Part shown: positions 27,549 to 36,704 of the stretch, piece by piece
Numbering within the stretch: position 1 is the stretch's first letter
How the letters are laid out: every line of letters begins with the position of its first letter
Source: Tepidibacter aestuarii
GTDB taxonomy: Bacteria > Bacillota > Clostridia > Peptostreptococcales > Peptostreptococcaceae
Reading direction: 5' to 3'
DNA: 64,000 bases
Assembly (NCBI RefSeq): GCF_934924865.1
Contig: NZ_OW235315.1
Location: 744,001-808,000 of the forward strand
Program-made: the position numbers and the translations under genes
The notes under the pieces: generated by a model
Told to the model about the DNA's origin: nothing
Seen by the model: only the letters and a program-made list of their open reading frames with translations
Databases searched by the model: none

Positions 27549-29213
27549 ATGAAGGATTTTAAAAATAGTGTAGTATATCAGATATATCCAAAGTCATTTA
27601 ACGACTCAAATAATGATGGATTTGGAGATTTAAACGGTGTAACTCGAAAATTGGATTACTTAAAGATGTTAGGAGTAGACTATATATGGTTGACTCCATT
27701 TTATGTTTCACCTCAAAATGATAATGGATATGATGTTGCAGATTACTGTAAGATAGATCCAAGGTTTGGAACCATTGAAGATTTTGAAAATATGGTTAAA
27801 CAAGCTCAAGAAAGAGGTATAGAAATAATGCTTGATATGGTTTTTAATCATACCTCTACAGAGCATGAATGGTTTAAAAAAGCTATTGATGGAGATGAAA
27901 AATATAAAAATTACTATATATTTAAAAAAACAAAGAATGAAAAAGAACCTACTAATTGGCAGTCAAAGTTTGGAGGTTCTGCTTGGGAGTACGTTAAGGA
28001 ATTCGATGAATATTATCTTCATTTATTTGATGTAACGCAGGCTGATCTTAACTGGGAAAATGAAGAAGTAAAAAAAGAAATATTTGATGTGGTTAATTTC
28101 TGGATAGATAAAGGAGTTAAAGGTTTCAGACTAGATGTTATTAACTTGATTTCAAAGCCTGATGTATATGAGGATGATCATGTAGGTGATGGAAGAAGAT
28201 TTTACACAGATGGAATTAGGATGCATGAGTATTTAAAAGAATTAAATAAGGAGACGTTTGGAAAGCATAAGGATATTATAACTGTTGGAGAAATGTCATC
28301 TACTAATATGGATAATTGTATAAAATATTCAAACCCTGATGAAAAAGAGTTATCTATGGTATTTAATTTTCATCATCTTAAGGTAGATTATGAAAATGGA
28401 GACAAATGGACTTTAATGGATTTTGACTTTATAAAGCTAAAAGAGATATTAAATTCTTGGCAAATAGGTATGGAAGAGGGGAATGGATGGAATGCTCTAT
28501 TTTGGAGCAATCATGACCAGCCTCGTATAGTTTCACGTTTTGGAGATGATAAAAAGTATCATAAAGAATCTGCAAAAATGCTAGCAACTTCTATTCATAT
28601 GTTAAGAGGGACTCCATATATATATCAAGGTGAAGAGTTTGGTATGACTAATCAGTATATTGGTATGATAGAAAACTATAAAGATGTTGAGTCTATTAAC
28701 TACTACAATATACTAAAAAGTGAAGGTAAGGATGAGAAGGAGATTATAAATATATTACAAGCTAAATCTCGTGATAATGCTCGTACACCTATGCAGTGGG
28801 ATGAAAGTGAAAATGGTGGATTTACAATGGGAGATCCATGGCTTAAACCAGGACAAACGCATAAACACATAAATGCAAAATCTGCGCTCGATGATAAAAA
28901 TTCAATATTTTATCACTATAAAAATCTTATTAAATTAAGAAAAGAGTATGAAGTTATCTCTAATGGAACATTTAGGCCAATACTTGAAGATGATAAATCA
29001 ATATTTGCATATATTAGAGAATATGAAGGAGATAAACTATTAGTTGTAAATAACTTTTATCCTAAAGAAGCTGTATTTGAGCTTCCGCAAAATATGGATC
29101 TAGACAATTCTAAAGCTAAGATATTAATTTCAAATTACAGTGACTCTTCAACTGAAATACAAAAAATTAATTTAAGAGCATATGAGTCTATAGTTTATTA
29201 TATTGAAAAATAA
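27549..29213 (+). CDS. treC: Alpha,alpha-phosphotrehalase (GH13)
   Basis: 554 residues of GH13. The (beta/alpha)8 motifs are visible in order: VVYQIYPKSFNDSNNDGFGD, LDMVFNHTS, GFRLDVINL (nucleophile Asp), TVGEMSS (acid/base Glu) and WSNHDQPRIVSRFG. This set, with GFRLDVIN, belongs to the oligo-1,6-glucosidase/phosphotrehalase branch. It hydrolyses imported trehalose-6-phosphate to glucose and glucose-6-phosphate in the cytosol. Second gene of the tre operon, AGAAGGAG site. Confidence 0.93.
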   Translation: MKDFKNSVVYQIYPKSFNDSNNDGFGDLNGVTRKLDYLKMLGVDYIWLTPFYVSPQNDNGYDVADYCKIDPRFGTIEDFENMVKQAQERGIEIMLDMVFNHTSTEHEWFKKAIDGDEKYKNYYIFKKTKNEKEPTNWQSKFGGSAWEYVKEFDEYYLHLFDVTQADLNWENEEVKKEIFDVVNFWIDKGVKGFRLDVINLISKPDVYEDDHVGDGRRFYTDGIRMHEYLKELNKETFGKHKDIITVGEMSSTNMDNCIKYSNPDEKELSMVFNFHHLKVDYENGDKWTLMDFDFIKLKEILNSWQIGMEEGNGWNALFWSNHDQPRIVSRFGDDKKYHKESAKMLATSIHMLRGTPYIYQGEEFGMTNQYIGMIENYKDVESINYYNILKSEGKDEKEIINILQAKSRDNARTPMQWDESENGGFTMGDPWLKPGQTHKHINAKSALDDKNSIFYHYKNLIKLRKEYEVISNGTFRPILEDDKSIFAYIREYEGDKLLVVNNFYPKEAVFELPQNMDLDNSKAKILISNYSDSSTEIQKINLRAYESIVYYIEK

Positions 29214-29249
29214 TTATTAAAAAGTTACAATATATTAAGGTGATAATAT

Positions 29250-29960
29250 ATGATAAGCAAATATCTAATTATTTATGATGAAATAAAAGAGAAAGTAGAA
29301 AGTGGCGATATGAAGCCAAATACAAAGCTTTCATCAGAAAGTGAATTGATGAAAAAGTACAGCGTATCTAGAGATACTATAAGAAAATCTTTAAATCTTT
29401 TAGAGCAAAATGGATATATCCAAAAAATAAAGGGTAAGGGATCATTCGTACTAGATATTAATAAGTTTGATTTTCCTATATCAGGACTTACAAGCTTTAA
29501 AGAATTATCAAATAAAATGGGAGTTAAATCAAATACTATTTTAGAGGAACTTGAACTTGTTAAACCAGATGAGTTTTTGATGAACCAGTTAAATGTATCT
29601 AAAAACAGTGATATATGGAAGGTTATAAGAGTTAGAGAGATAAAAGAGCAAAAAATTATACTAGACAAGGATTTCTTTAATAAAAAGCATGTTCCATCAC
29701 TTACCGAGGATATATGTAAGGACTCTGTATATGAGTATATAGAGGGAGAACTTGGTCTTAAAATAGGGTTTGCAAAAAAAGAAATAACAGTACAAAAAGC
29801 TACAGAAGAAGATAAAAAATATCTAGACTTAGAAGAATACGACATGATAGTTGTAGTTAAAAACTACACATATCTAGACGATATGAGCTTGTTTCAATAT
29901 ACAGAATCAAGACATAGACCTGATAAGTTTAGATTTGTAGATTTTGCAAGAAGAAACTAG
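29250..29960 (+). CDS. treR: GntR-family trehalose operon repressor
   Basis: 236 residues: N-terminal GntR winged helix (SSESELMKKYSVSRDTIRKSL, NGYIQKIKGKGSFVL split around residue 50) and a UTRA effector domain (~85-230) ending SLFQYTESRHRPDKFRFVDF. TreR proteins of Firmicutes sense trehalose-6-phosphate. Third gene of the tre operon, so autoregulation through the twin TGTACGTACA palindromes is likely. ATG after AAGGTG. Confidence 0.92.
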   Translation: MISKYLIIYDEIKEKVESGDMKPNTKLSSESELMKKYSVSRDTIRKSLNLLEQNGYIQKIKGKGSFVLDINKFDFPISGLTSFKELSNKMGVKSNTILEELELVKPDEFLMNQLNVSKNSDIWKVIRVREIKEQKIILDKDFFNKKHVPSLTEDICKDSVYEYIEGELGLKIGFAKKEITVQKATEEDKKYLDLEEYDMIVVVKNYTYLDDMSLFQYTESRHRPDKFRFVDFARRN

Positions 29961-29963
29961 AAG

Positions 29964-29992
29964 GTAACCTCTTATTAAGGGGTTATTTTCTT
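29964..29992 (+). terminator. Terminator of tre operon
   Basis: TAACCTCTT and AAGGGGTTA form a stem followed by TTTTCTT, four bases after the treR stop. The next 250 bp to the DUF2156 gene are AT-rich without visible features. Confidence 0.75.
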
Positions 29993-30249
29993 ATTTTATG
30001 GAAGTTATATGATAAAATAAGATTTGATTTGTTTAATTTGGTTAATATAGGTTGCAAGTAATAACAAATAATTCACATAAAAAACAAACTTATAGTTCAC
30101 AATTAATACCTATTCTAGTAGGAAAATAAAATATGGAGAATTTAAGAAAATTTTAAGATTCAATTAAGTATAAATCAAGATTTATGGATTATATTTAATT
30201 AGAGAGACTAGTCATCGGATAAATTGAATTTAGAATGGAGATATATCAC

Positions 30250-31509
30250 ATGAGCAGTTATAATTTAACTAGTAAATTAAAAAAAACATTTATTAAGAAT
30301 TCTATTTTTTTTATAGTATTATTAGGAATACTTAATATTATATTAGTGCTACCCAAAAATATTAAAATGTTACACTTGCAATCAATTTTGAATCATAAGA
30401 ACTTATATATTTTAAGCGGACTCATACTAATTTCCCTATGTAATAAGTATTATAAAAAAAAGACTTTTACAGAACAAATTGTATCAAGTGAAGATAGAAC
30501 TAAAGTAAGAAGATATCTAAAAAAGTACGGATATAATTCAATATCATATCTGGCCTTAGAGAAAGATAAAAAATATTTTTTTTCTAAAAATATAGATGGT
30601 GCTGTTATTTATGTTATAAGCTCAGGTGTTGCCGTTTGTTCAGGAGATCCAATATGTGATGAAGATGATGCTGTACAGCTTTTATCTGAATTTATTTCAT
30701 ATTGCAAAGAAAAAGAATTTCGTATTTGCTTTTGTCAAATAAGTGGAAAATTTATAAATGAATTTAATAAACTAGGATTTGGATTTATTAAATATGGAGA
30801 AGAAGCTATGTTTGATCTAGAAACATATACTACATGTGGGAAAAAAGCTGCAAAAATAAGACAGGCTATCAACAATGCCAATAGATTAGGGGTAGAGATA
30901 TTCGAGTATAAGCCTTTAGAAAATAAAGATACTACTATAGAAAAGGAAATACTAGAAGTTTCAAATGAATGGCTTTCTTTTAAAAAAAGCGGAGAATTAT
31001 CTTTTATGTTAGGAAGTATTAGCCTAGACAATCCTATGGATAGAAGATATTTTATAGCAGTTGATTCAGATAAAAAAATATTAGGATTTGTTGTTTTTGT
31101 ACCATTTTTAGGGGGAAAAGGATATTATGCAGATGTTACTAGAAGAAGAGCAGATGCTCCGATAGGAGTAATGGAAAAGATTATGATTAATGCTTTTAAT
31201 GAAATGAAAAACGAAGGAGTTAAGTGGGGAAGCTTAGGAGTTGCGCCTCTTGCTAATGTAAGAGAGGATAAAGAAAAAATACAAATAAGCTTGTTTATAA
31301 TGGAGTTTATTTATAAGAATATAAATAACTTTTATGGCTTTAAGAGTCTTCATCAATATAAGAAAAAGTATGGACCAACAAGGTGGGAATCTAGATTTCT
31401 AGCATATTACCCTAAGATTTTTACTCCTAAAATTGCATATTCTATAATAAAAGTAAAAAATCCTAATGGATTTAAGGATTTGATAATAAACCAAATAAAA
31501 AGAAAGTAA
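30250..31509 (+). CDS. DUF2156 (MprF catalytic-domain-like) membrane protein
   Basis: 419 residues. Two N-terminal hydrophobic segments (about 12-32 and 49-64) anchor a DUF2156 domain (~85-400). Family landmarks are VCSGDPICDEDDAVQLLSEF, the ESRF near the end, and GYYADVTRRRADAPIGVMEK, which corresponds to the DxxRR..P-GvmE region of lysyl-phosphatidylglycerol synthases. The large flippase domain of true MprF is missing. Aminoacyl transfer to a lipid or other acceptor is the family role; the acceptor is not known. ATG at 30250, with ATGGAG as ribosome site overlapping an earlier ATG. Confidence 0.8.
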   Translation: MSSYNLTSKLKKTFIKNSIFFIVLLGILNIILVLPKNIKMLHLQSILNHKNLYILSGLILISLCNKYYKKKTFTEQIVSSEDRTKVRRYLKKYGYNSISYLALEKDKKYFFSKNIDGAVIYVISSGVAVCSGDPICDEDDAVQLLSEFISYCKEKEFRICFCQISGKFINEFNKLGFGFIKYGEEAMFDLETYTTCGKKAAKIRQAINNANRLGVEIFEYKPLENKDTTIEKEILEVSNEWLSFKKSGELSFMLGSISLDNPMDRRYFIAVDSDKKILGFVVFVPFLGGKGYYADVTRRRADAPIGVMEKIMINAFNEMKNEGVKWGSLGVAPLANVREDKEKIQISLFIMEFIYKNINNFYGFKSLHQYKKKYGPTRWESRFLAYYPKIFTPKIAYSIIKVKNPNGFKDLIINQIKRK

Positions 31510-31546
31510 AACCTAGGTAATATAAATTTCAGATGGAGGAATTATA

Positions 31547-32209
31547 ATGAAAAAAATATTAGTAACAGGAGCTGGAAGTGGATTAGGAGCAGAACTTGCC
31601 AAATGTTATGCAGAAGAAAAAAATCATATTATACTAGTTGGGCGTACAATAGAAAAATTAGAAAAAGTATCGAGTATGATTGTTCAAAATGGTGCAAGTG
31701 CAGAATGTATGCTTTGTGATATCAGTGATATTGATTCTATAAAAAGATTAGTTAAAAAAATTTCTATAAATCATAAGAGTATAGATTACTTAATAAACAA
31801 TGCAGGAATAGGATTTTTTGGACCCATAGAAGATCTTACTATACATCAAATGAATATGATGATAGATGTAAATGTTAAGGGAACTATTATAATTACACAG
31901 GCATTATTACCTTATATAAATGAAAGAATATTGAATATAATATCAACAGCTGGTTTAAGGGGAAAGCCTAATGAAGCTGCATATTGTGCAAGTAAATTTG
32001 CAATCAGAGGATTTACAGAAAGTTTGCAAAAAGAATTAATAGATACAAAGTTAAAAATAACTGGAGTATATATGGGAGGAATGGACACGCCGTTTTGGGA
32101 TGAATCGACGCATATAAAAGATAAAAGTAGACTAAAATCTCCAGCCGACGTGGCTAAAATAATAAGAATGAAGGACGATGGTAGAGCAGAAATCATAATT
32201 GATAAATAG
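31547..32209 (+). CDS. Short-chain dehydrogenase/reductase
   Basis: 220 residues: VTGAGSGLGAELAKCY (cofactor loop), NNAGIGFFG, IISTAGLRG (catalytic Ser) and YCASKFA (YxxxK). The region GVYMGGMDTPFW follows. Substrate unknown. It starts 38 bp after the DUF2156 gene with a GGAGG site and is probably in the same transcript, which may mean that it modifies a lipid or lipid precursor; this is weak inference. Confidence 0.88.
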   Translation: MKKILVTGAGSGLGAELAKCYAEEKNHIILVGRTIEKLEKVSSMIVQNGASAECMLCDISDIDSIKRLVKKISINHKSIDYLINNAGIGFFGPIEDLTIHQMNMMIDVNVKGTIIITQALLPYINERILNIISTAGLRGKPNEAAYCASKFAIRGFTESLQKELIDTKLKITGVYMGGMDTPFWDESTHIKDKSRLKSPADVAKIIRMKDDGRAEIIIDK

Positions 32210-32339
32210 TAAATTGTTTTTAAGATAAATTATTATTTTAGTTATGGATATTTTTTCAAATACTACAAAAAATAAACATAGTTAAAATTCATTTTGTTGG
32301 GTAAAAGATATATAAGATAAGGTGAAAGGAATGATTTTA

Positions 32340-32969
32340 ATGAGAAGAGTTTTATATATTACTGGAAATCCAAAATATGAAGATAATTCATTTAGTTTAT
32401 CTGTTGGAGAAAAATTTATAAATTTATATAAAGAGAATAATACTGAGGATGAGATAATAGAGATAGATGTGTATAGTTCAGATATTCCACTAATAGATAA
32501 AGATGTATTGAGTGGGTGGAATAAGCTTCAAGGGGGAAGTGAATTTACAAACTTAACTAATGAAGAACAAAGAAAAGTTTCAAGAATAAATGAACTTACA
32601 GACGAATTTATAAACGCTGATAAGTATATTTTTGTAACTCCATTATGGAATTTTTCATTACCTCCTATGATGAAAGCATATATAGATACTATATGTATAG
32701 CTGGTAAAACTTTTGAATATACTGAAAATGGTCCAGTTGGTCTATTAAAGAATAAAAAAGCTTTGCATATACAAGCTATGGGCGGTATGTATGAACAAGC
32801 TGTTTCTAATAATGCTGAATTTGGAAATACTTATATGAAGGCTATAATGCCATTTATAGGAGTAGAAGATGTATCTTCTATATTAATAGATGGAACTAGT
32901 ATACTTTCTGAAGATCAGGTAAAATCTAGTTTATATGAAAAAATTGAACAAATAGCTAAATGTTTTTAA
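32340..32969 (+). CDS. FMN-dependent NADH:azoreductase-type flavoprotein
   Basis: 209 residues of the flavodoxin-like fold. N-terminal VLYITGNPKYEDNSFSLSVG is the phosphate-binding region, FVTPLWNFSLPPMMKAYIDT the classic AzoR/NQO2-type FMN and substrate loop, and IQAMGGMYE the second loop. Family members reduce quinones and azo compounds with NADH. Chosen start 32340, with AAAGGA spaced 9 bases; ATGs at 32322-32331 overlap the ribosome site. Strong terminator follows. Confidence 0.88.
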   Translation: MRRVLYITGNPKYEDNSFSLSVGEKFINLYKENNTEDEIIEIDVYSSDIPLIDKDVLSGWNKLQGGSEFTNLTNEEQRKVSRINELTDEFINADKYIFVTPLWNFSLPPMMKAYIDTICIAGKTFEYTENGPVGLLKNKKALHIQAMGGMYEQAVSNNAEFGNTYMKAIMPFIGVEDVSSILIDGTSILSEDQVKSSLYEKIEQIAKCF

Positions 32970-32973
32970 TTTA

Positions 32974-33014
32974 CAAGAGGAGTATCTTTAAATAAGATAC
33001 TCCTCTTGTTTTAA
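32974..33014 (+). terminator. Terminator of the azoreductase gene
   Basis: ACAAGAGGAGTATCTT and its exact complement form a 16-bp stem with a small loop and a T4 tail. Confidence 0.92.
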
Positions 33015-33152
33015 TTTTGAATAAATAAGTTTTTGTAATTAAGTAAATTTATCATATTTAGAAGCCAAATAGAATATAATTTATGGAAAAAAATTCTAAT
33101 ATAGTGTATAATGGGAGTATGTTAAAAAAATAACTATAAGGTGAGAAAAGAG

Positions 33153-33509
33153 GTGTTTATTATTTATACCATTATAACTATTTTGATTTTATGTGTTATT
33201 ATAGGTTATTTTATGGTTTTTTTAAACACAAGATATGAAATAGTAAATGATAAACTATTGATAAAATATGCATTCTCAAAATTAATAATACCAATAGAAG
33301 ATATAAAAGAGATTGCAGAATCTACTTATTATGCATGTGAAGATAATAATCAATACAGTATAGGAATGCAAAATGGTCAGCCTGATAGAATAATAATAAA
33401 AACAAAAGATAATAAATCCTATTTTATAAGTCTTAATGGCTCTCATATCTTAGTAAATAAAATAAGAAAGGTAAAACCAAATATTAATATAAAAGGAATG
33501 TTTATATAA
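33153..33509 (+). CDS. Membrane-anchored PH-like domain protein
   Basis: 118 residues with one N-terminal transmembrane helix (about 2-24) and a cytosolic beta-rich domain: TRYEIVNDKLLIKYAF, IPIEDIKEI and DRIIIKTKDNKSYFISL. This resembles bacterial PH domain proteins (bPH_6/YcxB types). Function unknown. Start uncertain: GTG at 33153 is spaced correctly from AAGGTGAG, whereas the in-frame GTG at 33141 lies inside it. Own terminator at 33513. Confidence 0.75.
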   Translation: MFIIYTIITILILCVIIGYFMVFLNTRYEIVNDKLLIKYAFSKLIIPIEDIKEIAESTYYACEDNNQYSIGMQNGQPDRIIIKTKDNKSYFISLNGSHILVNKIRKVKPNINIKGMFI

Positions 33510-33512
33510 AAG

Positions 33513-33550
33513 ATGCTTGGCTAATTTAAATTAGCTAAGCAGTTTTTTTT
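33513..33550 (+). terminator. Terminator of PH-like protein gene
   Basis: TGCTTGGCTAATTT and AAATTAGCTAAGCA pair (one G-U) and are followed by a long T-run. Confidence 0.9.
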
Positions 33551-33568
33551 ATTTTATAGAAATAATAC

Positions 33569-33616
33569 TTGCATTATCAATTTGATAATGCTAGAATAAA
33601 AAATATCAAATTGATA
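33569..33616 (+). promoter_or_regulatory. Promoter with paired TATCAA-TTGATA operators
   Basis: -35 TTGCAT (33569-33574), 17-base spacer, -10 TAGAAT (33592-33597). The palindrome TATCAATTTGATA (33575-33587) fills the spacer, and TATCAAATTGATA (33604-33616) covers the start site. Centres are 29 bp apart, about three helical turns. A dimeric repressor is implied. CymR, the known cysteine-metabolism regulator, is a candidate because of the downstream cystine carrier, but its consensus is not clearly matched. Confidence 0.7.
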
Positions 33617-33642
33617 AAAATAAAAAAAGGGGTTGTAACAGA

Positions 33643-35007
33643 ATGAGCACTATATTGCAAGTAATTATTAGTATTTTAGGTATGACTGGAATCATGTATT
33701 GTTTATACTTTATGAAGAATAAAAGATATTCATTTACTGCTAGAGTTTTAACGGGATTAGCGCTTGGAATAATTTATGGAGCAGTACTTCAATCTATTTA
33801 TGGCGTTGATTCAGTAGTAATCAAACAAGCTAACGGTTGGTTTGATATTATAAGCACTGGATATGTAAGATTATTAAAAATGATTGTAATACCTTTAGTA
33901 TTTGTATCTATAACGTCTTCAGTTATAAATCAAAACTCAAATAACTTAGGTAAGATGGCAGGGCTTATAATAGGTGTATTAATTGCAACTACTGCTATAT
34001 CTGCATTGGTTGGAGTAGGTTCAGCTAATTACTTTGATTTAAATGCAAAAGGAATGGAGATAGGAGAAAGTGAATCTCAAAGAAGCGAGTATCTAGAAAG
34101 TAAGCTTGAAGATTATAAATCTAAGCCTATACAAAAGCAAATAGTAGAGATTATTCCTACGAATCCTTTTTATTCAATGACAGGTCAGGGAAGTTCATCT
34201 ACATTATCAGTAGTTGTATTTGCAGCATTTATAGCTATTGCGGTTCTGGGACTTAAAAGAAAGAAACCAGAATCTGCGGAATTTTTTATCTCAATGATAA
34301 ATTCTTTACATGATGTTGTAATGAGATTGGTAACATTGATACTTAGACTTACTCCATATGGTGTAACGGCTTTAATGACAAAATTTATATCTACAAGTAA
34401 TTATTCAGAAATACTTAGATTATTGAATTTTGTTTTGGCTTCTTATATAGCTATAATAATAATGTTTATAATACATTTAATAATAATTACATTCATAGGA
34501 CTGAATCCTATAACTTATATAAAAAAAGTAATACATGTATTGATATTTGCGTTTACATCTAGAACTAGTGCAGGAACTCTTCCTTTAAATGTAGAAGCGC
34601 AAAAGGATAAACTGGGTGTAGATGAAGGTTATGCTAATCTATCAGCATCTCTTGGAACAAGTATTGGACAAAATGGATGTGCTGGTATATATCCTGCAAT
34701 GTTAGCTGTTATGATAGCTCCTGTTGTAGGTATAAATCCAATGGATCCTGTGTTTTTAATCAAATTAGTTATAGTTACAAGCCTTAGCTCGTTTGGTATA
34801 GCGGGAGTAGGTGGAGGAGCAACATTTGCAGCACTTACAGTATTATCTGCTATGGGTCTTCCTGTTGGACTTGTAGGATTATTAATAGCAATAGAGCCTT
34901 TAATAGATATGGCAAGAACAGCGTTAAATGTAAGTGGAAGTATGGTAGCGGGTCTTGTATCTAGTAAAATAATGAATAAAATAGATATGGATTTATATAA
35001 TTCATAA
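33643..35007 (+). CDS. tcyP: L-cystine:cation symporter, TcyP type
   Basis: 454 residues of the dicarboxylate/amino-acid:cation symporter (DAACS) fold. About eight transmembrane helices plus re-entrant loops are marked by SRTSAGTLPLNVEAQ and LSSFGIAGVGGGATFA. Placement in the TcyP/YdjN branch rests on the long loop FDLNAKGMEIGESESQRSEY with IIPTNPFYSMTGQ and on SLGTSIGQNGCAGIYPAMLA, as I remember them for TcyP. It would import cystine for sulfur supply. ATG after AAGGGG. Promoter carries twin palindromic operators. Confidence 0.8.
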   Translation: MSTILQVIISILGMTGIMYCLYFMKNKRYSFTARVLTGLALGIIYGAVLQSIYGVDSVVIKQANGWFDIISTGYVRLLKMIVIPLVFVSITSSVINQNSNNLGKMAGLIIGVLIATTAISALVGVGSANYFDLNAKGMEIGESESQRSEYLESKLEDYKSKPIQKQIVEIIPTNPFYSMTGQGSSSTLSVVVFAAFIAIAVLGLKRKKPESAEFFISMINSLHDVVMRLVTLILRLTPYGVTALMTKFISTSNYSEILRLLNFVLASYIAIIIMFIIHLIIITFIGLNPITYIKKVIHVLIFAFTSRTSAGTLPLNVEAQKDKLGVDEGYANLSASLGTSIGQNGCAGIYPAMLAVMIAPVVGINPMDPVFLIKLVIVTSLSSFGIAGVGGGATFAALTVLSAMGLPVGLVGLLIAIEPLIDMARTALNVSGSMVAGLVSSKIMNKIDMDLYNS

Positions 35008-35013
35008 AAAAAA

Positions 35014-35062
35014 GAACTGCCTGAAAATGATTTAATAAATCGTTTTAAAGGTAGTTTTTTTT
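35014..35062 (+). terminator. Terminator of tcyP
   Basis: AACTGCCT..GAAAATGATTT pairs with AAATCGTTTT..AGGTAGTT and is followed by T7. After it, ~300 bp lead to yqeC. Confidence 0.8.
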
Positions 35063-35251
35063 ATTTGAATTTAAAATTTTAATATATAGTTTTTATATAA
35101 TAATATAAAGTTTAGATAAAAGCATATATTAGTCTTGATTAATAGATTAATATTCGTTAAAATCGTGATATAATATAAATGAAAAATTACTTAAATCACC
35201 TAAATAAAGCAAAAAATATGTAATCAGTTTGATGTTTAGAGTGTTTGATTG

Positions 35252-35281
35252 TTCGTATAAATACGAATTTTGTTCACAAAA
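35252..35281 (+). promoter_or_regulatory. Two abutting palindromes upstream of yqeC
   Basis: TTCGTATAAATACGAA (35252-35267; 7-bp arms) is followed at once by TTTTGTTCACAAAA (35268-35281; 6-bp arms), 84 bp before the yqeC start. They look like operator half-sites for one or two regulators of the selenium/molybdenum genes. No clear -10 was identified next to them. Confidence 0.5.
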
Positions 35282-35364
35282 CAAGAATTCCGGAGTTTTA
35301 AAGTCGAATAGTTTGTAGGTTTATACTTAGAATGTAAATTATACAAATAGAAAGTAGGCAAACT

Positions 35365-36132
35365 ATGAAAATTTATGAATACTTTGATATAAATTTTTCT
35401 AAAAAAGAAATGATATCATTTGTAGGTGCAGGAGGAAAAACGACAATTATATTTAAGTTAGCAAAACAATTAAAAAGTATGAATAAAAAAGTATTGATCA
35501 CAACGTCAACAGCAATATACCACCCTGATAAAGAAGAGTATGATGAACTAATTGTGAATGATTCAATTGATATAGGGAATATAGATAAAATTAAAGAAGG
35601 AAGCATTACTGTTATAGGAAGAAGAGTTTCAAAAGAAAATAAGCTGTTAGGATTATCCAAGGAAGCAATAGATGAAATTTATAATCTTAAAATATTTGAT
35701 TATATTTTAGTTGAAGCGGATGGTTCTAAGAGAAAATCTATTAAATCACCTGATGATCATGAACCGGTTATACCTATTAATACGGATAAAGTAGTAGGGG
35801 TTATAGGGTTAGATTGTATTGGGAAAAAAATAAATATGGAAAATGTTCATAGACCAGAATTGTTTTGTAATATAACCAATAGTAAAGTAGAAGAAATAAT
35901 AGATGAAGAAAAAATATTTGAATTAATTATAAATGATAAAGGGTTGTTTAAAAATACTCCTAAAGAATGTAAAAAATATATTCTGCTGAACAAGGTAGAA
36001 TCTGAAAAAAGAAAAAAAGCAGCATCAGTAATTATAGAATTAGTAGTTGAAAGTAAATTTGATGTAGTGGATATTATTGCATCTAGTATTATTACTCAAA
36101 AAAATATCTTTAAGTGGAGTGATAAAATTTGA
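35365..36132 (+). CDS. yqeC: Selenium-dependent molybdenum hydroxylase accessory protein YqeC
   Basis: 255 residues. A P-loop-like ISFVGAGGKTTIIFKLA (residues ~17-33) is followed by KVLITTSTAIYHP and a VEADGSKRKSIKSPDDHEPV segment, the hallmarks of YqeC. YqeC is part of the accessory set found in organisms with selenium-dependent molybdenum hydroxylases and is thought to act in maturation of the Se-containing molybdenum cofactor. First gene of a tightly packed run yqeC-mocA-yqeB-coxI; its TGA overlaps the next start. Confidence 0.9.
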   Translation: MKIYEYFDINFSKKEMISFVGAGGKTTIIFKLAKQLKSMNKKVLITTSTAIYHPDKEEYDELIVNDSIDIGNIDKIKEGSITVIGRRVSKENKLLGLSKEAIDEIYNLKIFDYILVEADGSKRKSIKSPDDHEPVIPINTDKVVGVIGLDCIGKKINMENVHRPELFCNITNSKVEEIIDEEKIFELIINDKGLFKNTPKECKKYILLNKVESEKRKKAASVIIELVVESKFDVVDIIASSIITQKNIFKWSDKI

Positions 36133-36698
36133 TTACAGGTATTATTATGGCTTCAGGGTTTTCTAAAAGAATGAATAAAGACAAACTAACACTTGATTTT
36201 AAAGGAATCTCTATTGTTGAAAGAGTTATTAAAGCAGTAAAACAATCTAATATAGATGAAATAATATTGGTATATAGAGAAGAAAAAATAAAAGAAATAG
36301 CAATAAAAAATAGAATAAAAGCAGTGTATAATGATAAGGCTCAATTGGGACAAAGTGAGTCTATAAAGTTGGGTATTAATGCTTCGTCTATAGAAACAAA
36401 GGGATTTATGTTTTTTGTTGGAGATCAGCCTTTTTTAGAACCTTGTACTATAAATAAATTAATAGATACTTTCAATAAAAAAAATACTGACATAGTAGTA
36501 CCTATATATAAAGATAAAAGAGGAAATCCAGTAATTTTCTCTTTTAAGCTAAAAGACGAATTGCTTAAAATTGAAGGAGATAAAGGCGGTAAAAGCATTA
36601 TTACAAAAAAATATAATGATGTTGAGTTTGTTTTTTTTGATAATAATATTGCTAGATTAGATATAGATACATGGGATGAATATTTGAAATGGAGATGA
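36129..36698 (+). CDS. mocA: MocA-type molybdenum cofactor nucleotidyltransferase
   Basis: 189 residues of the NTP_transf_3 fold. N-terminal GIIMASGFSKRMNKDKLTL is the nucleotide-binding loop, FFVGDQPFLEP carries the metal-binding Asp, and VPIYKDKRGNPVIF the later core. MocA adds CMP to molybdopterin cofactor to give the cytosine dinucleotide form used by xanthine-oxidase-family enzymes. TTG start overlaps the yqeC stop (TTGA), GGAG upstream. Neighbours support cofactor supply for the dehydrogenase at 40966-44500. Confidence 0.85.
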   Translation: MITGIIMASGFSKRMNKDKLTLDFKGISIVERVIKAVKQSNIDEIILVYREEKIKEIAIKNRIKAVYNDKAQLGQSESIKLGINASSIETKGFMFFVGDQPFLEPCTINKLIDTFNKKNTDIVVPIYKDKRGNPVIFSFKLKDELLKIEGDKGGKSIITKKYNDVEFVFFDNNIARLDIDTWDEYLKWR

Positions 36699-36704
36699 AA
36701 CTAA

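Noticed and set aside
29273..29845. 190-codon minus-strand frame over treR
   Set aside because: Ser/Phe/Leu-rich shadow of the treR gene; treR has clear GntR and UTRA motifs.
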